This document shows, one piece after another, positions 1-10,198 of a DNA stretch of 64,000 nt (its first letter is position 1; each line of letters starts with the position of its first letter). Under the pieces are notes generated by a model that was not told the origin of the DNA, made no database searches, and worked only from the letters and a program-made list of their open reading frames with translations. The DNA is from Paragyromitra xinjiangensis (taxonomy: Eukaryota > Ascomycota > Pezizomycetes > Pezizales > Discinaceae). The translations under genes and the position numbers were made by a program. The stretch lies in contig JBCAMK010000002.1 in NCBI GenBank assembly GCA_038503065.1, forward strand, positions 744,001-808,000, in the 5' to 3' direction.

Positions 1-1331
1 ACTAGCCGATCACGTTTCCCTTCATCCGTAGAGAGGCCTGCGGGGAATTTGTGTTCAAATCTAGGATCAAACAACGAAGGCTCGTTGGCCTTGCAGTTTT
101 GGGAGTGAGTTGCTAAACTGAGGGTATGGTCCACTTTCTTACTCAGCTTACGGAATTAAGCGCGGTAGTGCCTGAGAAGCATAGCCAAACGATTCTGCCT
201 AGAAAGCAGCGGGGGATAGAAATGGATCGGATACATTCAGCTCAGTGGCGCATCGAGGTGTGACAACCTCCTATACTCCCTTAAAACCCTCGCGAACCCC
301 AAGAATTGTGTGCTAGGGGTTAGAGCACCTCCCCCTTTCCACTGACATGCTGTCTCTGGGTCAAGCCTATCAGATTGACTTTTAGGCCATAGAGAGGAAT
401 GTTGGATTTCTGATAGAATATAGTCATATCAAGCGCCGGCAAGCGACCCAACATGAGGGCGAGGCCCAAGGATTTAGATAAGCACAATAGTCCGGTTCTA
501 GTCATCCGGAAATTATTTTCAATATTTGGTGTTTAGAACATTACAATAGGTTCTTCTTACACCACTTCATTTTATTTCACTAGTATTATCTCCTAATATA
601 TAATAATAAATCTACAGCTTATAGGAATAATGATGAGATAGACCACATGAATACGGAGTACAGCTGATACCTTGGTTTGATTACAACAAGGCAGGCAATG
701 GCTTAAGATTATATGTAGTCAGTTAAATAGGCTTTGTGCTAGTAGTAGGAGCTACATGTATGATAATTCTATTTAATTCGTAACGAGAAATAACTAGGAT
801 GGTAAGACAAGGCGGAGATTCTTGATAATGGGATATCAATTATATTCTTAGTGGTCACCGCAAAATACGGTAGATACTTGAAAGCTTAACCTCGTGAACA
901 GATCTATGTGGGTTTCTGGAACTAATTGCGGCAAACCAACTTGCTCACTTTTTCGATGATGAAGGGTGCCGCTAGAGGCGGGTTTACTTGAAGGAAATAT
1001 TTATATAGTGACCACTGCATAGATTCATATATAAGGGGTTTACTCGGTATTATAGGTAGACTCGTGCGTTTTTTTCCGGTCTCGCTTTGCGTTAAGAGTG
1101 ATGGTCATGAGTATTCGCTTTTTTGAGGTGGTGGTTAGGCTTGTGCTAGTGGTTAGGGTTATGATTTTTTTTTTCCCGTGTGCTGTTCCGATCTCTCAAT
1201 GGATTGTGTTCAATTCCCTCTAAATATATTCACGTAGTCGATAGCCAACCGATAAAAAGGTATGTATATGTACATTGATCCGAATATTTCTTGGTTCTTA
1301 ATCTCGATTTACTAACAGACCTACGTTAAAG
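1..1331. other. Intergenic, no gene recognised
   Basis: I see no coding frame with recognisable content. Short open stretches, such as one of about 60 codons on the minus strand near 320-505, lack family likeness. The last few hundred bases contain long T runs around 1070-1170 and are the likely promoter of the RidA-like gene that starts at 1332. Confidence 0.5.
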
Positions 1332-1739
1332 ATGGAATTCCCCCTAAATGCCTCCTATAAAACTTCAAATCCATACGAAAAGTCTTTTGGTTATTCTCGA
1401 GCTGTCCGGAAGGGCCCATTCATATTTGTTTCTGGGACGACCTCGATTTCACCAGATGGGATTGGGGAGGTCGGGTTCCCGGGAAACGCGCGTCAACAGA
1501 CTGTAGTTGCTTTTCGAGAGGCGTTGAAGGCGATCGAGGCGCTTGGAGGAACAAAGGAAGGGGTGGCTAGGGTTAGGATGTTTGTAGCAAGCATGGAAGA
1601 TTGTGACGAGGTTGGAAGAGGTATGAAGGAAGTATTTGGGGAGGGAGAATGGGCTGCTACGATGATAGCAGGAGTGGGGTTTGTTAAGAAGGAAATTTTG
1701 GTTGAGGTAGAGGTTGATGCTGTTGGTCATTGGGGTTAG
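1332..1739 (+). CDS. RidA/YjgF/YER057c-family protein
   Basis: Intronless 135-aa protein with the RidA (YjgF/UK114) fold pattern: an early GPFIFVSGTTS strand, a helix around residues 55-70 (REALKAIEALGG), the VARVRMFV strand, and the C-terminal ILVEVEVDAVG strand. Length matches the usual 120-135 aa. Canonical members hydrolyse reactive enamine/imine intermediates released by PLP enzymes, acting as trimers. In this protein the position that normally carries the active-site arginine (a PxRS-like motif before the last strand) reads WAATMIAG, so the carboxylate-binding Arg appears replaced by Thr. I therefore infer membership of a divergent fungal subgroup, and its substrate cannot be read from the sequence. 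The ATG at 1332 begins directly at the conserved start of the fold. An overlapping 99-codon open frame on the other strand is a shadow. Confidence 0.85.
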   Translation: MEFPLNASYKTSNPYEKSFGYSRAVRKGPFIFVSGTTSISPDGIGEVGFPGNARQQTVVAFREALKAIEALGGTKEGVARVRMFVASMEDCDEVGRGMKEVFGEGEWAATMIAGVGFVKKEILVEVEVDAVGHWG

Positions 1740-1911
1740 GGTTGTCATCTTGCTACAGCTACATGTAACGATACCTTTTGTTTTGAGAATTTATTACCCC
1801 TGGAGATCCTATGATTTGAGATCTTTTTGGCATGAAAATTTAGCAACATAAACTTCCTGAACTGGAATGGGACCCGTTAGGAACCAGTGAGGATATGATG
1901 TGCCAAGGCTT

Positions 1912-1919
1912 TGACGTCA
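1912..1919. promoter_or_regulatory. CRE-like palindrome TGACGTCA
   Basis: A perfect TGACGTCA octamer lies about 200 bp upstream of the potassium channel start codon. ATF/CREB-type bZIP factors bind this sequence in fungi. Function here is inferred from position only. Confidence 0.3.
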
Positions 1920-2121
1920 TAAGACTGGTTCATTTAGGGAAAACCGGGAAAACCAAGCTTTTTAGACCCCGGCACCATGCGTCTCGAAAACCACATGTTG
2001 GACATGACGTTGCTAAGGCATGTAAGAGCTATGTTCGATAACAATGAAAACCCCCGTCAAACTGACGAGAAAGTTTACAGCAGCTATACTGACTTGACAT
2101 TTCGGATCTCAGCGAGCTACC

Positions 2122-4243
2122 ATGAACGATCCAGGTCTGGATGAGCCAATACGAGAGCATGCAGGAGATATAGAACAAACCCTCCGAGCGAGAATGGATA
2201 AGCACGAACGAGATGGCGGCCTGAAGAAATTGCGGGAAGTTAGTCGTGATGGGGAAAAGCAGGAAACTAGCCTCGAGGAAGGGCTCAAGGCGAAGTTGAA
2301 AGAGGATGAAGATGATGTTCAGGAAGCTTTTCTCCAGCCCAGGTCTGTGATTTCCTCTCATAATCGGAGTGCTAGTCGCTAACCTTCAGCAATATATAGT
2401 CGTTGGTGGTTCACATCTACCGCTTTCCCGCTGATAGCCGGCGCATTTGGTCCGCTAGCAAATCTAGCTTCTGTTTGTGCGTTGGTTCAGACTTGGCGAG
2501 TTCATATACCTCCAGGAGGCACAGAGATACACGCAGAACGAGTTCCTGATCCACTATGGTTAGTAGTAAGAACTATTTCCGTGTCATAGGAGTTCTTCAT
2601 GCTAAATTTGAATACAATATTTTTTGTAAAGGCTTGTTGGCATAAATGCCGTATCACTGGTATTTGCTGTAGTGGCAAATGTTGCAATTCTCATGACGTT
2701 TGCACAACGTATACGATATCAAGTGTCCCTACCCATCATTATAACCCTCTGGTAAGAAGGAAGTTTTCGGGGCTTTGTTCTCGTATCTACATCAATTTAA
2801 TAACACGCAATTAGGTACATTGCTTCATTACTTTTGGTTGTTCTAGTAGCAACAGTCCCACACAGGTTGAGAGAGCATTCCGGGCGTTCGTATGCGTTCT
2901 CCCAGTCTTATTACTATGGGCTGCAGGCCGCAGTTTTGTACTTCGTCATATCTACGCTTCTGCTCGCAAACTATTTCGACAGCACGATACGAAAACGTTA
3001 CCGGCCGTCATTTAATCTTCTGACAATCCCGCAACGAACTTTGATGTTACAGACTACTTCGTTAATGTTCTATGTAGGTATCGGTGCCTTAGTGTTCTCA
3101 AGGCTTGAGGAATGGGAATACTCGGATACTATTTATTGGGCTGACTATACACTTCTGACGATTGGGTTGGGGACCGATTACCCACTCAAGAAGACTGCGG
3201 CGAAGATATTGTTGATGCCGTTTGCTATTGGAGGCATTATCATACTTGGATTAGTCGTGGGCAGTGTAAGAAGTCTTGTCTTGGAACGCGCAAAAACAAA
3301 AATGGGCCGAAGGGCTGTGGAGAAAGAAAGGAGGAAATGGGTAAGAATACTAGAATCATCAAAAAAGGGTGCCGACAGGGAAAACCGTTCTGCAGGTGTA
3401 GTCATAAAAGAGGAGTTCGAGGTTATGAGAAAGATCCAAAAGAACGCTGAAGCAAAGAGCAAGTGGACTTCATTGGCAACTTCCGTAGGTGTGATCCTCA
3501 TCGTATGGCTGGGAGGTGCTTTAGTTTTTACATTTTCCGAGGTATGTGTTGCTGATTTGCATTTACTTGAAGCTATAGCATTGATTTATAATCTTTCTGT
3601 TTAGCGCAAACAACATTGGACTTATTTCGATTCGCTCTTTTTTTCCTACACATCCTTGCTGACAATCGGCTACGGGGACTACTACCCACAGTCGAACTCT
3701 GGGAAGCCTTTCTTTGTCATATGGTATGGCTTTGTCCTTCTTATACTGTAAATTTCCAAGTTTTTCTGCGATGGTGATGTTAATGGAGAGGAAGGAATCA
3801 GGTCCGTTATCGCAGTACCGGCGATGACTATTCTTATATCAAACATGGGTGATACGGTTGTTGTATTTGTTCGAGAAGCAACTTTGTGGGTTGGGAAGAA
3901 AACTATCTTACCTGAGGTTCCTGATCGGAGTTCGTCAGACCAGTCGGCGGTCACAAAAAAGGCTATCAAGGAAGCAAGAGAGGCTTTAGAGGGGTCACCG
4001 AAGGAAGTTCAAAAGAATTTAGCTTCAGGGATCAAGAGGATCGTCAAACATGTTGGTGCCGTCCCTCCGAAACGATATACTTTCGATGAATGGATTGAGT
4101 ACCTTGAATTACTGGAGCTGGAGTGGGAAAGCGACGAATGGAGTTGGCTGAATGAGGAGGGACCTTTATTGAGTGGATTGAGTGAGCCAGAGTGGCTGCT
4201 GGAGAGGCTTTGTGCGAAACTTGAGCAGGCTTTGGAAAGCTAA
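2122..4243 (+). CDS. TOK-type outward-rectifier potassium channel (two pore domains)
   Basis: Six-exon model: 2122-2342, 2400-2558, 2632-2751, 2815-3541, 3605-3723, 3802-4243. It sums to 1788 nt (595 aa) with all phases consistent. The acidic/charged N-terminus is followed by PSRWWFTSTAFPLIAGAFGP, which opens the first membrane segment, then several hydrophobic segments. There are two P-loops: TIGLG (about residue 281) and the canonical TIGYGD (about residue 428). This arrangement is characteristic of fungal TOK1 channels of the plasma membrane, which release K+ at depolarised potentials. The first selectivity filter ends GLG-T rather than GYG-D, which is seen in the family. A charged cytosolic loop separates the two pores, and the C-terminus is a soluble tail rich in Glu and Trp. 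The first intron needs the TAG acceptor at 2397-2399; the nearby CAG puts a stop in frame. Confidence 0.9.
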
Positions 4244-4746
4244 CTTGGCGTTCATTTGGAGTTCCATGGGTACTCTATGTTTTTTTGGCGCGTTGTTTTG
4301 AGGCTATAGATTTACTATATATGCTTATGTATTGGCTGAACAATGGGGAACTATCTTGTTCCGTGCTGCGCGGTGGAGGGCGGAGACCGCAACAATGAGT
4401 TTCGCAGTTTTGGTTGTGAAAAAATATATCCGGAAAATGGGTTGTGGAAATGGCTTCTTAGGTGGTACGGGCTTTGTGGCTTGATCTGAGGTTTGGGTGA
4501 AGTCTCGGTGAAGCCTCGGAATAGGCAAGGATCAGGGATCTTTCTGGGCGCATAATCGAACTATACAGAGCCAAGCATATAGTTGACCTACAGAGAAATC
4601 AAGTGGATGAGCTTTCTTTTTCTCTGTGCCTACTACATATTATGGTGGGGGCTGTAATCTCTGCTGAGCGACATCGCATGAATGTATCTCACCAGCTTCT
4701 ATATTCATTATTATCTAATTAAATGTGTAGTCTATTGGCCACGGAA

Positions 4747-4995
4747 TACCGTATTCTTTGGTATCGCGAGAATTTGGCGTCGCAAGAGTGGCGTTAACTC
4801 AGACAGTTCCTTATGCCCGAATAGTATACAGTAATGCAGGAGTCAGAAGCTAGTGGCAGCACACCCCCGTAGGCCTCAGTATTTCTCGAAATCCCCGGCG
4901 TAATTCTCAGAGCAGGGAGCTCGCTTGTCTTAGAAAGAGTCACCCACAAGCCACTCTCGCGACGTCAAATTCTCGCGATACCAAAGAACACGGTA
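4747..4995. mobile_element. MITE-like foldback, TA-flanked
   Basis: The two ends are inverted copies. The left arm starts TACCGTATTCTTTGG and the right arm, read on the minus strand, starts TACCGTGTTCTTTGG. About 46 nt match with three differences, including TATCGCGAGAATTTG. Both ends carry TA, as expected for a TA target-site duplication (Tc1/mariner- or piggyBac-like logic). The ~150-bp interior has no coding frame. It is a non-autonomous element by structure; the superfamily is inferred. Confidence 0.7.
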
Positions 4996-5148
4996 GTCAA
5001 AATCAACTATTCATCCCCTCTTACTTCCTGGAGATGACATAGCCTTTCTCTCCGTCCTTCACATTGGACTATAGGTCTGGATGTATGTAATGGTGGGTCT
5101 ATGACTTTGTGTGTGACTAATATTATTTGGTAAATCGGAGGAATATTA

Positions 5149-5226
5149 TACAGTATGCTGTCTCGTGCTCATCCTATTTTATCTAGAATGCGCAGGCATC
5201 AAGTCTGGGCACGAGACAGTACGGTA
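5149..5226. mobile_element. Very short foldback with TA ends (mini-MITE)
   Basis: The left arm TACAGTATGCTGTCTCGTGC pairs with the right arm, which on the minus strand reads TACCGTACTGTCTCGTGC. There is one indel and one mismatch, and about 40 nt between the arms. It shares the TA flank and TACNGTA-type end with the larger element just upstream. It could be a severely deleted MITE or an independent hairpin. Confidence 0.5.
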
Positions 5227-5540
5227 TGGGCTTTTGTGTGCTTGGGATCATTGGAATGCGATTTGGCTACTAAATAGAATCCTTCGTCATTTTCTTCAGA
5301 TCTCTTTCAATTTGCCCTGTCATATTGAGGTATTGCAGGATAGTATCTAGACAGATATTTCACAGGATAGTATCTGAATTTTAGGGATAATTTAATATTT
5401 TTTGAACCTGTAAATCTTCTGTACACCGCTGCACACCACCACAATACTCTAAACTTTTCCGAAACATCTATCTTCATACCCCACCCATTTTTCCTTTCAG
5501 ATTTCGATATAAATTTTTGCGATATTGGGTTACAAAACTA

Positions 5541-7211
5541 ATGACTGACCGGGATGGCATTACCGGAACGTTTTTCTGGACGCCGGGCGGGAGTGTGCCA
5601 CCACTTACCATAACCATTTCGTCGACAGTAAGCAATGTCGTGGCATCGACAGTTGACGAAGTCGTGACATCTACAAAAAAGGCCGAAACGGCGACTCCCA
5701 AAACTACTAAAGCACAGACAGTAGAAAGTACTCAGTCATCAACTCAGGAGGCTAGCAAGCCTCAATCTGTCGAACCTAGTCATCCTACTCCCACATCAGT
5801 TTCGAATGTGTCTCAAACTCAAACTCAAGCCCAAACTCAGACTCAGACTAAAGCTCCAACTCGGGCCCAGATCCAAACTCAGACTCAACCCCAAACTAAA
5901 TCTACACTTGTAAGTCCCGACCCGGGTTTGCCCTCTGTAGCTAGTTCCCCTCTCATTACAATTTTGGGTAATACTGGGAGTAGTTCCTGGGAAACATCTA
6001 CTGTGGGGGCTTTACGGAGTTCTGGGGCTATTAGCAACACATCGGGCGTCACACCTCCGGCTGTTTCTGTGATAGCAACTTCGCAGCCAAAGCCAATACC
6101 TACAGCGGCCCCGCATGCGGGGCTCACAAAAGGGGTTATAGTTGGTATATCTTCCGGAGGAGTTGTACTGGTCGCAGCCTTTATAGGGTTGATCTTCTGT
6201 ATCCGAAGCCGAAGTAAGAAGACGAGATCAAGAAATAGTGAGGCGGACATTAAAAAAAAAATCGGTAATCCAGTTCAACCCACACCTGCGAAACGTCTTT
6301 CACAAGATAGCCTGGATAGAACTATCTTTCCGACCAGGCGATTCTCTCAAGACAGTAGAGCGGTTCTGCTTGCACGGTCCGCCAGTGCCGCCAGCTCTTT
6401 AAAAAGCGATAGTCTGAACCGTAGCCCTTCTCAGAGGCCAGAGAGCTATACTAGTGTCTTCTCTGAGTTCCCGATCACACCTACCTTGCAGTTTTTGGTA
6501 CCTTCTCAAGTTCGCGCGTCTGTAATGGAAATCGCACCCCTCTCGTTCAGTTCCACTCTACAGGTTCCGCCAACGACTCGAGCACCTCGAGCAGCGTCTT
6601 CATACTATGGAAGCGAATCACATAGACGCGACACAATGGATACCTTTGTTGGGGTAGCGGGAAGGACAGATTTCGGTAATTTTAATCCTTTCCCCTTTGG
6701 CCAAGCAACCCAGGACAGGCCTGAGACACAGATCGAAAATAAGTATTATAATACATACCAGGATGTTGGGAACTCCTACGAAGGTACTGGAAGCACCCAC
6801 CTCCGTCCACGAAGCTTGATGGATGGGAGAAATCGTAGGTCTAGTTTGATCTCAAATCAGAGGTTTGATATGGAGAACAGGACTATTGCAGAGTCTGAAG
6901 TGTCCAATAATGATTCCGAGTGGCAATTCGATGTGCAAGCTAGAACTGAGAGCCAGGGGATAAATACTCCAGCGTTGCGGGAACAGTCATCATATAATAC
7001 CCGTGAGGCTCATCAATCAACGTATCCTATCTCCATTCTTAATGGGTATCGAAGTCTAGCCGATATCGACGAAAATGTTGAAGAAATAGCCGGGAATGCG
7101 GGGCTAAAGGTAGGGGCTCAGGGACAGTTTGAGATTGAGGGAAGTCCTCAGAGAGTAGGCGAAGTATGGGAGGAGCAAAGACGAAGGATATTCGAGGAAA
7201 GGAGGGAATGA
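5541..7211 (+). CDS. Single-pass membrane protein with Ser/Thr-rich ectodomain
   Basis: A single exon of 556 aa from the first in-frame ATG. Upstream frame sequence has no Met and lies just after a splice-acceptor-like CTTTCAG. Residues 1-195 are rich in Thr, Ser and Pro, with a Gln-Thr repeat (QTQTQAQTQTQT at about 88-115). One hydrophobic segment lies at about 197-220 (GVIVGISSGGVVLVAAFIGLIF), followed by a basic stop-transfer stretch and a ~330-residue hydrophilic tail with several Ser/Arg-rich motifs. There is no N-terminal signal peptide, so the membrane segment would act as a signal anchor unless a 5' exon is missing. The architecture resembles fungal wall-stress sensor-like proteins (O-mannosylated stalk, one TM, cytosolic tail), but there is no WSC or cysteine motif. 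I cannot assign a function. Confidence 0.7.
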   Translation: MTDRDGITGTFFWTPGGSVPPLTITISSTVSNVVASTVDEVVTSTKKAETATPKTTKAQTVESTQSSTQEASKPQSVEPSHPTPTSVSNVSQTQTQAQTQTQTKAPTRAQIQTQTQPQTKSTLVSPDPGLPSVASSPLITILGNTGSSSWETSTVGALRSSGAISNTSGVTPPAVSVIATSQPKPIPTAAPHAGLTKGVIVGISSGGVVLVAAFIGLIFCIRSRSKKTRSRNSEADIKKKIGNPVQPTPAKRLSQDSLDRTIFPTRRFSQDSRAVLLARSASAASSLKSDSLNRSPSQRPESYTSVFSEFPITPTLQFLVPSQVRASVMEIAPLSFSSTLQVPPTTRAPRAASSYYGSESHRRDTMDTFVGVAGRTDFGNFNPFPFGQATQDRPETQIENKYYNTYQDVGNSYEGTGSTHLRPRSLMDGRNRRSSLISNQRFDMENRTIAESEVSNNDSEWQFDVQARTESQGINTPALREQSSYNTREAHQSTYPISILNGYRSLADIDENVEEIAGNAGLKVGAQGQFEIEGSPQRVGEVWEEQRRRIFEERRE

Positions 7212-9145
7212 ACGGGCTATGTTTAGGACTTGTATCTGTGTGTAACTTTGGTGTATTTTTGGATTATTTTTTTTCTTTGGGGGGAGTTGAAGGGTTGTGC
7301 CTAGGAATTTTGTTTTAGTTTCTCCTTTTCGGTTGAGACTTTGCTGGTGCGATTTTGGGTCGAAGGACATAATGTGTAGTGGGTGTTCTCTTTGAGCGAT
7401 AACACGAATTCGGAGGGGTTGAAATTTTGGATTTGATGTGCATGTCTCTAACCTGTAACCAAGAATACATGAGTTGTGGTAGTCTCGTTTCTGTTTGCAT
7501 TGGGGGGTATTGCACATGTTGGGTTCGATGTGATTTGCGGATGAAGATACGGGGTTTGACCGTCAAGGTAAGTAAATACTTGAAATATGAATACGAGATC
7601 AGCGGGTTGCTGTTTCTTGGATCAGCACCTACATCTGGGGAAGCATGGGGTCAAGACCGCTTAGAATCACCAAATATCACTCGATCAAGAATAATTCGTA
7701 GTTTTTGGATATATTTACTTCCTTTCGTGCCGCTTCCGGCCTTTCCTTACTATTTGGCTCTATTCTTTTATCCACCTACGTAGGCTTCTATAGCATACGT
7801 AGGCTTTCCTACTATTCAGGTTTCTTACTATTCCTTGCTGATTTGGGCTTCTTTGGCTGTTGATTATTCTGGCGGCTATTCAGTATAATTGAGGCTGCTT
7901 TGAGCCTGGAGGCGCTGACCGGCGAGGTATATGGTGGAAGGGCTGTGATTGGTTGATTACTTGTATATATACAGAGGCTTTCTGCCTCTTCTTCGTTTCT
8001 TTCTTCTCTATCGAATATATCAAGCCTTCCACAGAAGCAACGAATATCTCACCTTATTACTTCAGTAGTGTTGTAATGTTGAACACGTAGGGAGGAAGAG
8101 AAGGCTCGATTACTTGCTTAAGGTGGGCAGTACGACCTCCATCTAAATAGCCCTCTCGGGTGCCTGTCTCTCAATCATTTCCGACCCCGAAACCACGCCC
8201 CGTATTAGGAAGCATCTTCAGTACGTAGAAATCGTGGGAACCCTTCGATCCATGCCCTGCCCATATCATAGTGTAAGGGCCAATTCAATATATCTTTTCT
8301 AGAACGAAATATAGACAAGTAATCCATGCTGAAGAATCATGTTTTGATGTTGGAGAGGACACGAACGGCTCTGCATGACAATTACTTACTAGCCGACTAA
8401 TCATAGTTACCACCTTGAATTACCTTGTCCGTTTGAAAACGGTAGGTGAAGAGCAGATACCTTTTAATGTGCCCAAGTACATCATGATACCTGTTGAATG
8501 TTTATTTAGCGAGTTAAATATTGTCGACAAAATGGTTTTCGTGGGTAGCTGTGTTGGTCGGGGTTTGGTAGTTTCAAGTTGGAACAGAAGGTCCGGGGCA
8601 GGCGCAAGATGAGGTGGCTTCTGTGAGAACTTTGCGATTTTGATGTGTACATTTTTAGGCTGGCCTGAGGAGACATTTTAGGGTTTCACACGATAGTAAG
8701 ATGTAAGCGTGAATGTACTAAATGAAGAAATTAATCGGTGGGTTGATTAATTGATCAAGCAAGTTTGAATTAGCTACTAGCTTGTGTTGAGAGAAATACA
8801 ATTTCTAGGATTACAGAAGACCCGTTATTTGCTAGATGGGTATGTTGAGATACTAGGTGTGACCGAATTGCTAGCCGGTAGATCTATAGACCGGGAATAA
8901 GGCGGAGTGTGACAGTTTATCGAAACTCTCTATTCAAGATTATCTACGGTTTTCAAGTCAGTATATGATCCTCGAGAAGTCAATAAACCTCGGCAGGTTT
9001 CAAAAACCAAGTACAGAAACACCCGGGCTACCCTTGATTCAAGTCCTAAAAGTATATAAAGTAGTAGGACCTCCCCATCGCATCTAAAAGACAACGCACA
9101 CAGAAATCTTACTGCATTCGTAAATATTAAATTACACCAACTACC
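7212..9145. other. Intergenic containing a solo LTR
   Basis: No coding sequence was recognised. The solo LTR at 7703-8064 is the only structured feature I can support. The final 250 bases are the likely promoter of the amidoligase-like gene, with a TATATAAA-like stretch near 9052. Confidence 0.5.
7703..8064. mobile_element. Solo LTR (copy 1)
   Basis: This ~362-bp block is repeated in the same orientation at 23066-23439 with high similarity along its whole length. Shared landmarks are the ACGTAGGC pair, GGAGGCGCTGACCGG, and a TTGTATATATACAGAGG promoter-like stretch. It is flanked on both sides by the 5-bp duplication GTAGT (7698-7702 and 8065-8069). The right end is TTCA; the left end reads TTTTGG where the other copy has TGTTGG, so its terminal TG is mutated. 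It is a solo LTR because no internal retroelement sequence is next to it. Confidence 0.8.
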
Positions 9146-10198
9146 ATGCAAAACTCCAGCAACCTCATTTGGCGCCCCAAAACCCGCAGAGGACGACATT
9201 CCCGCGAGCCTGAATCCCAGGATGGCGAGGTAACACCTACTGGTCCTAGAAGCAGATCTCGAGCTCGCAGACGACGGTCCCGGTCTCCTGGTTCTTATAA
9301 CTCTGGGTCTGAAGATGAAGCTGGATACGAGACGGCAGAAGAAACGACTGACCTATCAGAGCCTCCAAGACAACGAGATAGAGACCACGATGGTACGCAC
9401 GATTTGTGCTTCAATATCGAGATGGAGATGACGGTGGCAGTGTTGGAAATTACTCTTGAGAGCTCGGGCAAGAGCGATCTACTTGAGCTCATCGCGGCAT
9501 ATCTGGCAGAGTTTTTAAACGTTAGGCTTGCTAGTGGTGCGGATGATGAGGTGATTATTGACAATGCTTACTCTACGGATTGGTTAGTTACAACTGCAGA
9601 AGATGTTCAACTTGAGGAGCCTAAACCTGATTCTGTGACAGTTATCCAAGGCGTTAAGATTATCTCTCCAGTGAGCATAGCAATTCCCGCATTGAGCTCT
9701 GGACAGCTCGGTCAGCAACTGGGCGTTGTTCGTGAGGTTCTTCAGCGACATTTCCATGTCAAGTTCAACTCAAGCACTGGCCTGCATGTGCGTGTCAGCT
9801 CACCCCAGGGCTACGAGATGCGACAACTCAAGAACCTTGGCGTTCTTGTGTGCTTGGTTGAGCCAATTCTCGATAAAATCCACCCTATAGACCGCCGGAA
9901 CTTCCTTCGCTCAAATCGGTCCAACTCCACACTTGTGAGTAAACCACCGGTAGAAATGGCACAAACAATCCAGGCTACTCGTACACCTGCTGCTCTCAAA
10001 ACGGTTCTTAACAGTGTCGCTGTTGAGTGGCATGGAGTCGTGCGTCATGAGGCGGGGTCATTTTTCAAGTATGATTTCCTCTCGATTGATTCTTCGTGGA
10101 GGGCAGTTGCGTTTCGGCAGCACCGTGGCACACTTGACCTAGATGAAATCATACATTGGTACGAGCTTGTGAGAATGTTTGTCGCGCAATTACATTGA
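9146..10198 (+). CDS. Putative amidoligase-family protein (COOH-NH2 ligase fold)
   Basis: Single exon, 350 aa. The N-terminus (residues 1-80) is a low-complexity Arg/Ser and acidic region. The rest shows the Amidoligase_2 pattern: FNIEMEMTVAV at about 90-100, TGLHVRVSS at about 211, and FRQHRGTLDLDEIIHW at about 322, the latter two carrying family-conserved His/Arg residues. The family belongs to the glutamine-synthetase/GCS-like amide-bond ligase superfamily, which is predicted to join a carboxylate to an amine using ATP. Substrates of the fungal branch are unknown to me. The frame stops at 10198, while the next frame continues with plausible family C-terminal sequence (GLDGLFHFIRLADFSREYYRF, about 10258-10320). 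A frameshift or an unrecognised short intron (for example 10169-10215) may therefore hide the true end. Confidence 0.75.
   Translation: MQNSSNLIWRPKTRRGRHSREPESQDGEVTPTGPRSRSRARRRRSRSPGSYNSGSEDEAGYETAEETTDLSEPPRQRDRDHDGTHDLCFNIEMEMTVAVLEITLESSGKSDLLELIAAYLAEFLNVRLASGADDEVIIDNAYSTDWLVTTAEDVQLEEPKPDSVTVIQGVKIISPVSIAIPALSSGQLGQQLGVVREVLQRHFHVKFNSSTGLHVRVSSPQGYEMRQLKNLGVLVCLVEPILDKIHPIDRRNFLRSNRSNSTLVSKPPVEMAQTIQATRTPAALKTVLNSVAVEWHGVVRHEAGSFFKYDFLSIDSSWRAVAFRQHRGTLDLDEIIHWYELVRMFVAQLH

Larger units (their letters stand above)
4244..5540. other. Intergenic with two foldback elements
   Basis: There is no recognisable gene. The stretch holds a ~249-bp foldback at 4747-4995 and a 78-bp foldback at 5149-5226, described separately. 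A CTTTCAG just before 5501 could be a splice acceptor in the leader of the gene starting at 5541. Confidence 0.5.

Noticed and set aside
1120..1160. Possible telomere-like TTAGGG repeats
   Set aside because: Only isolated TTAGGG units, not a tandem array.
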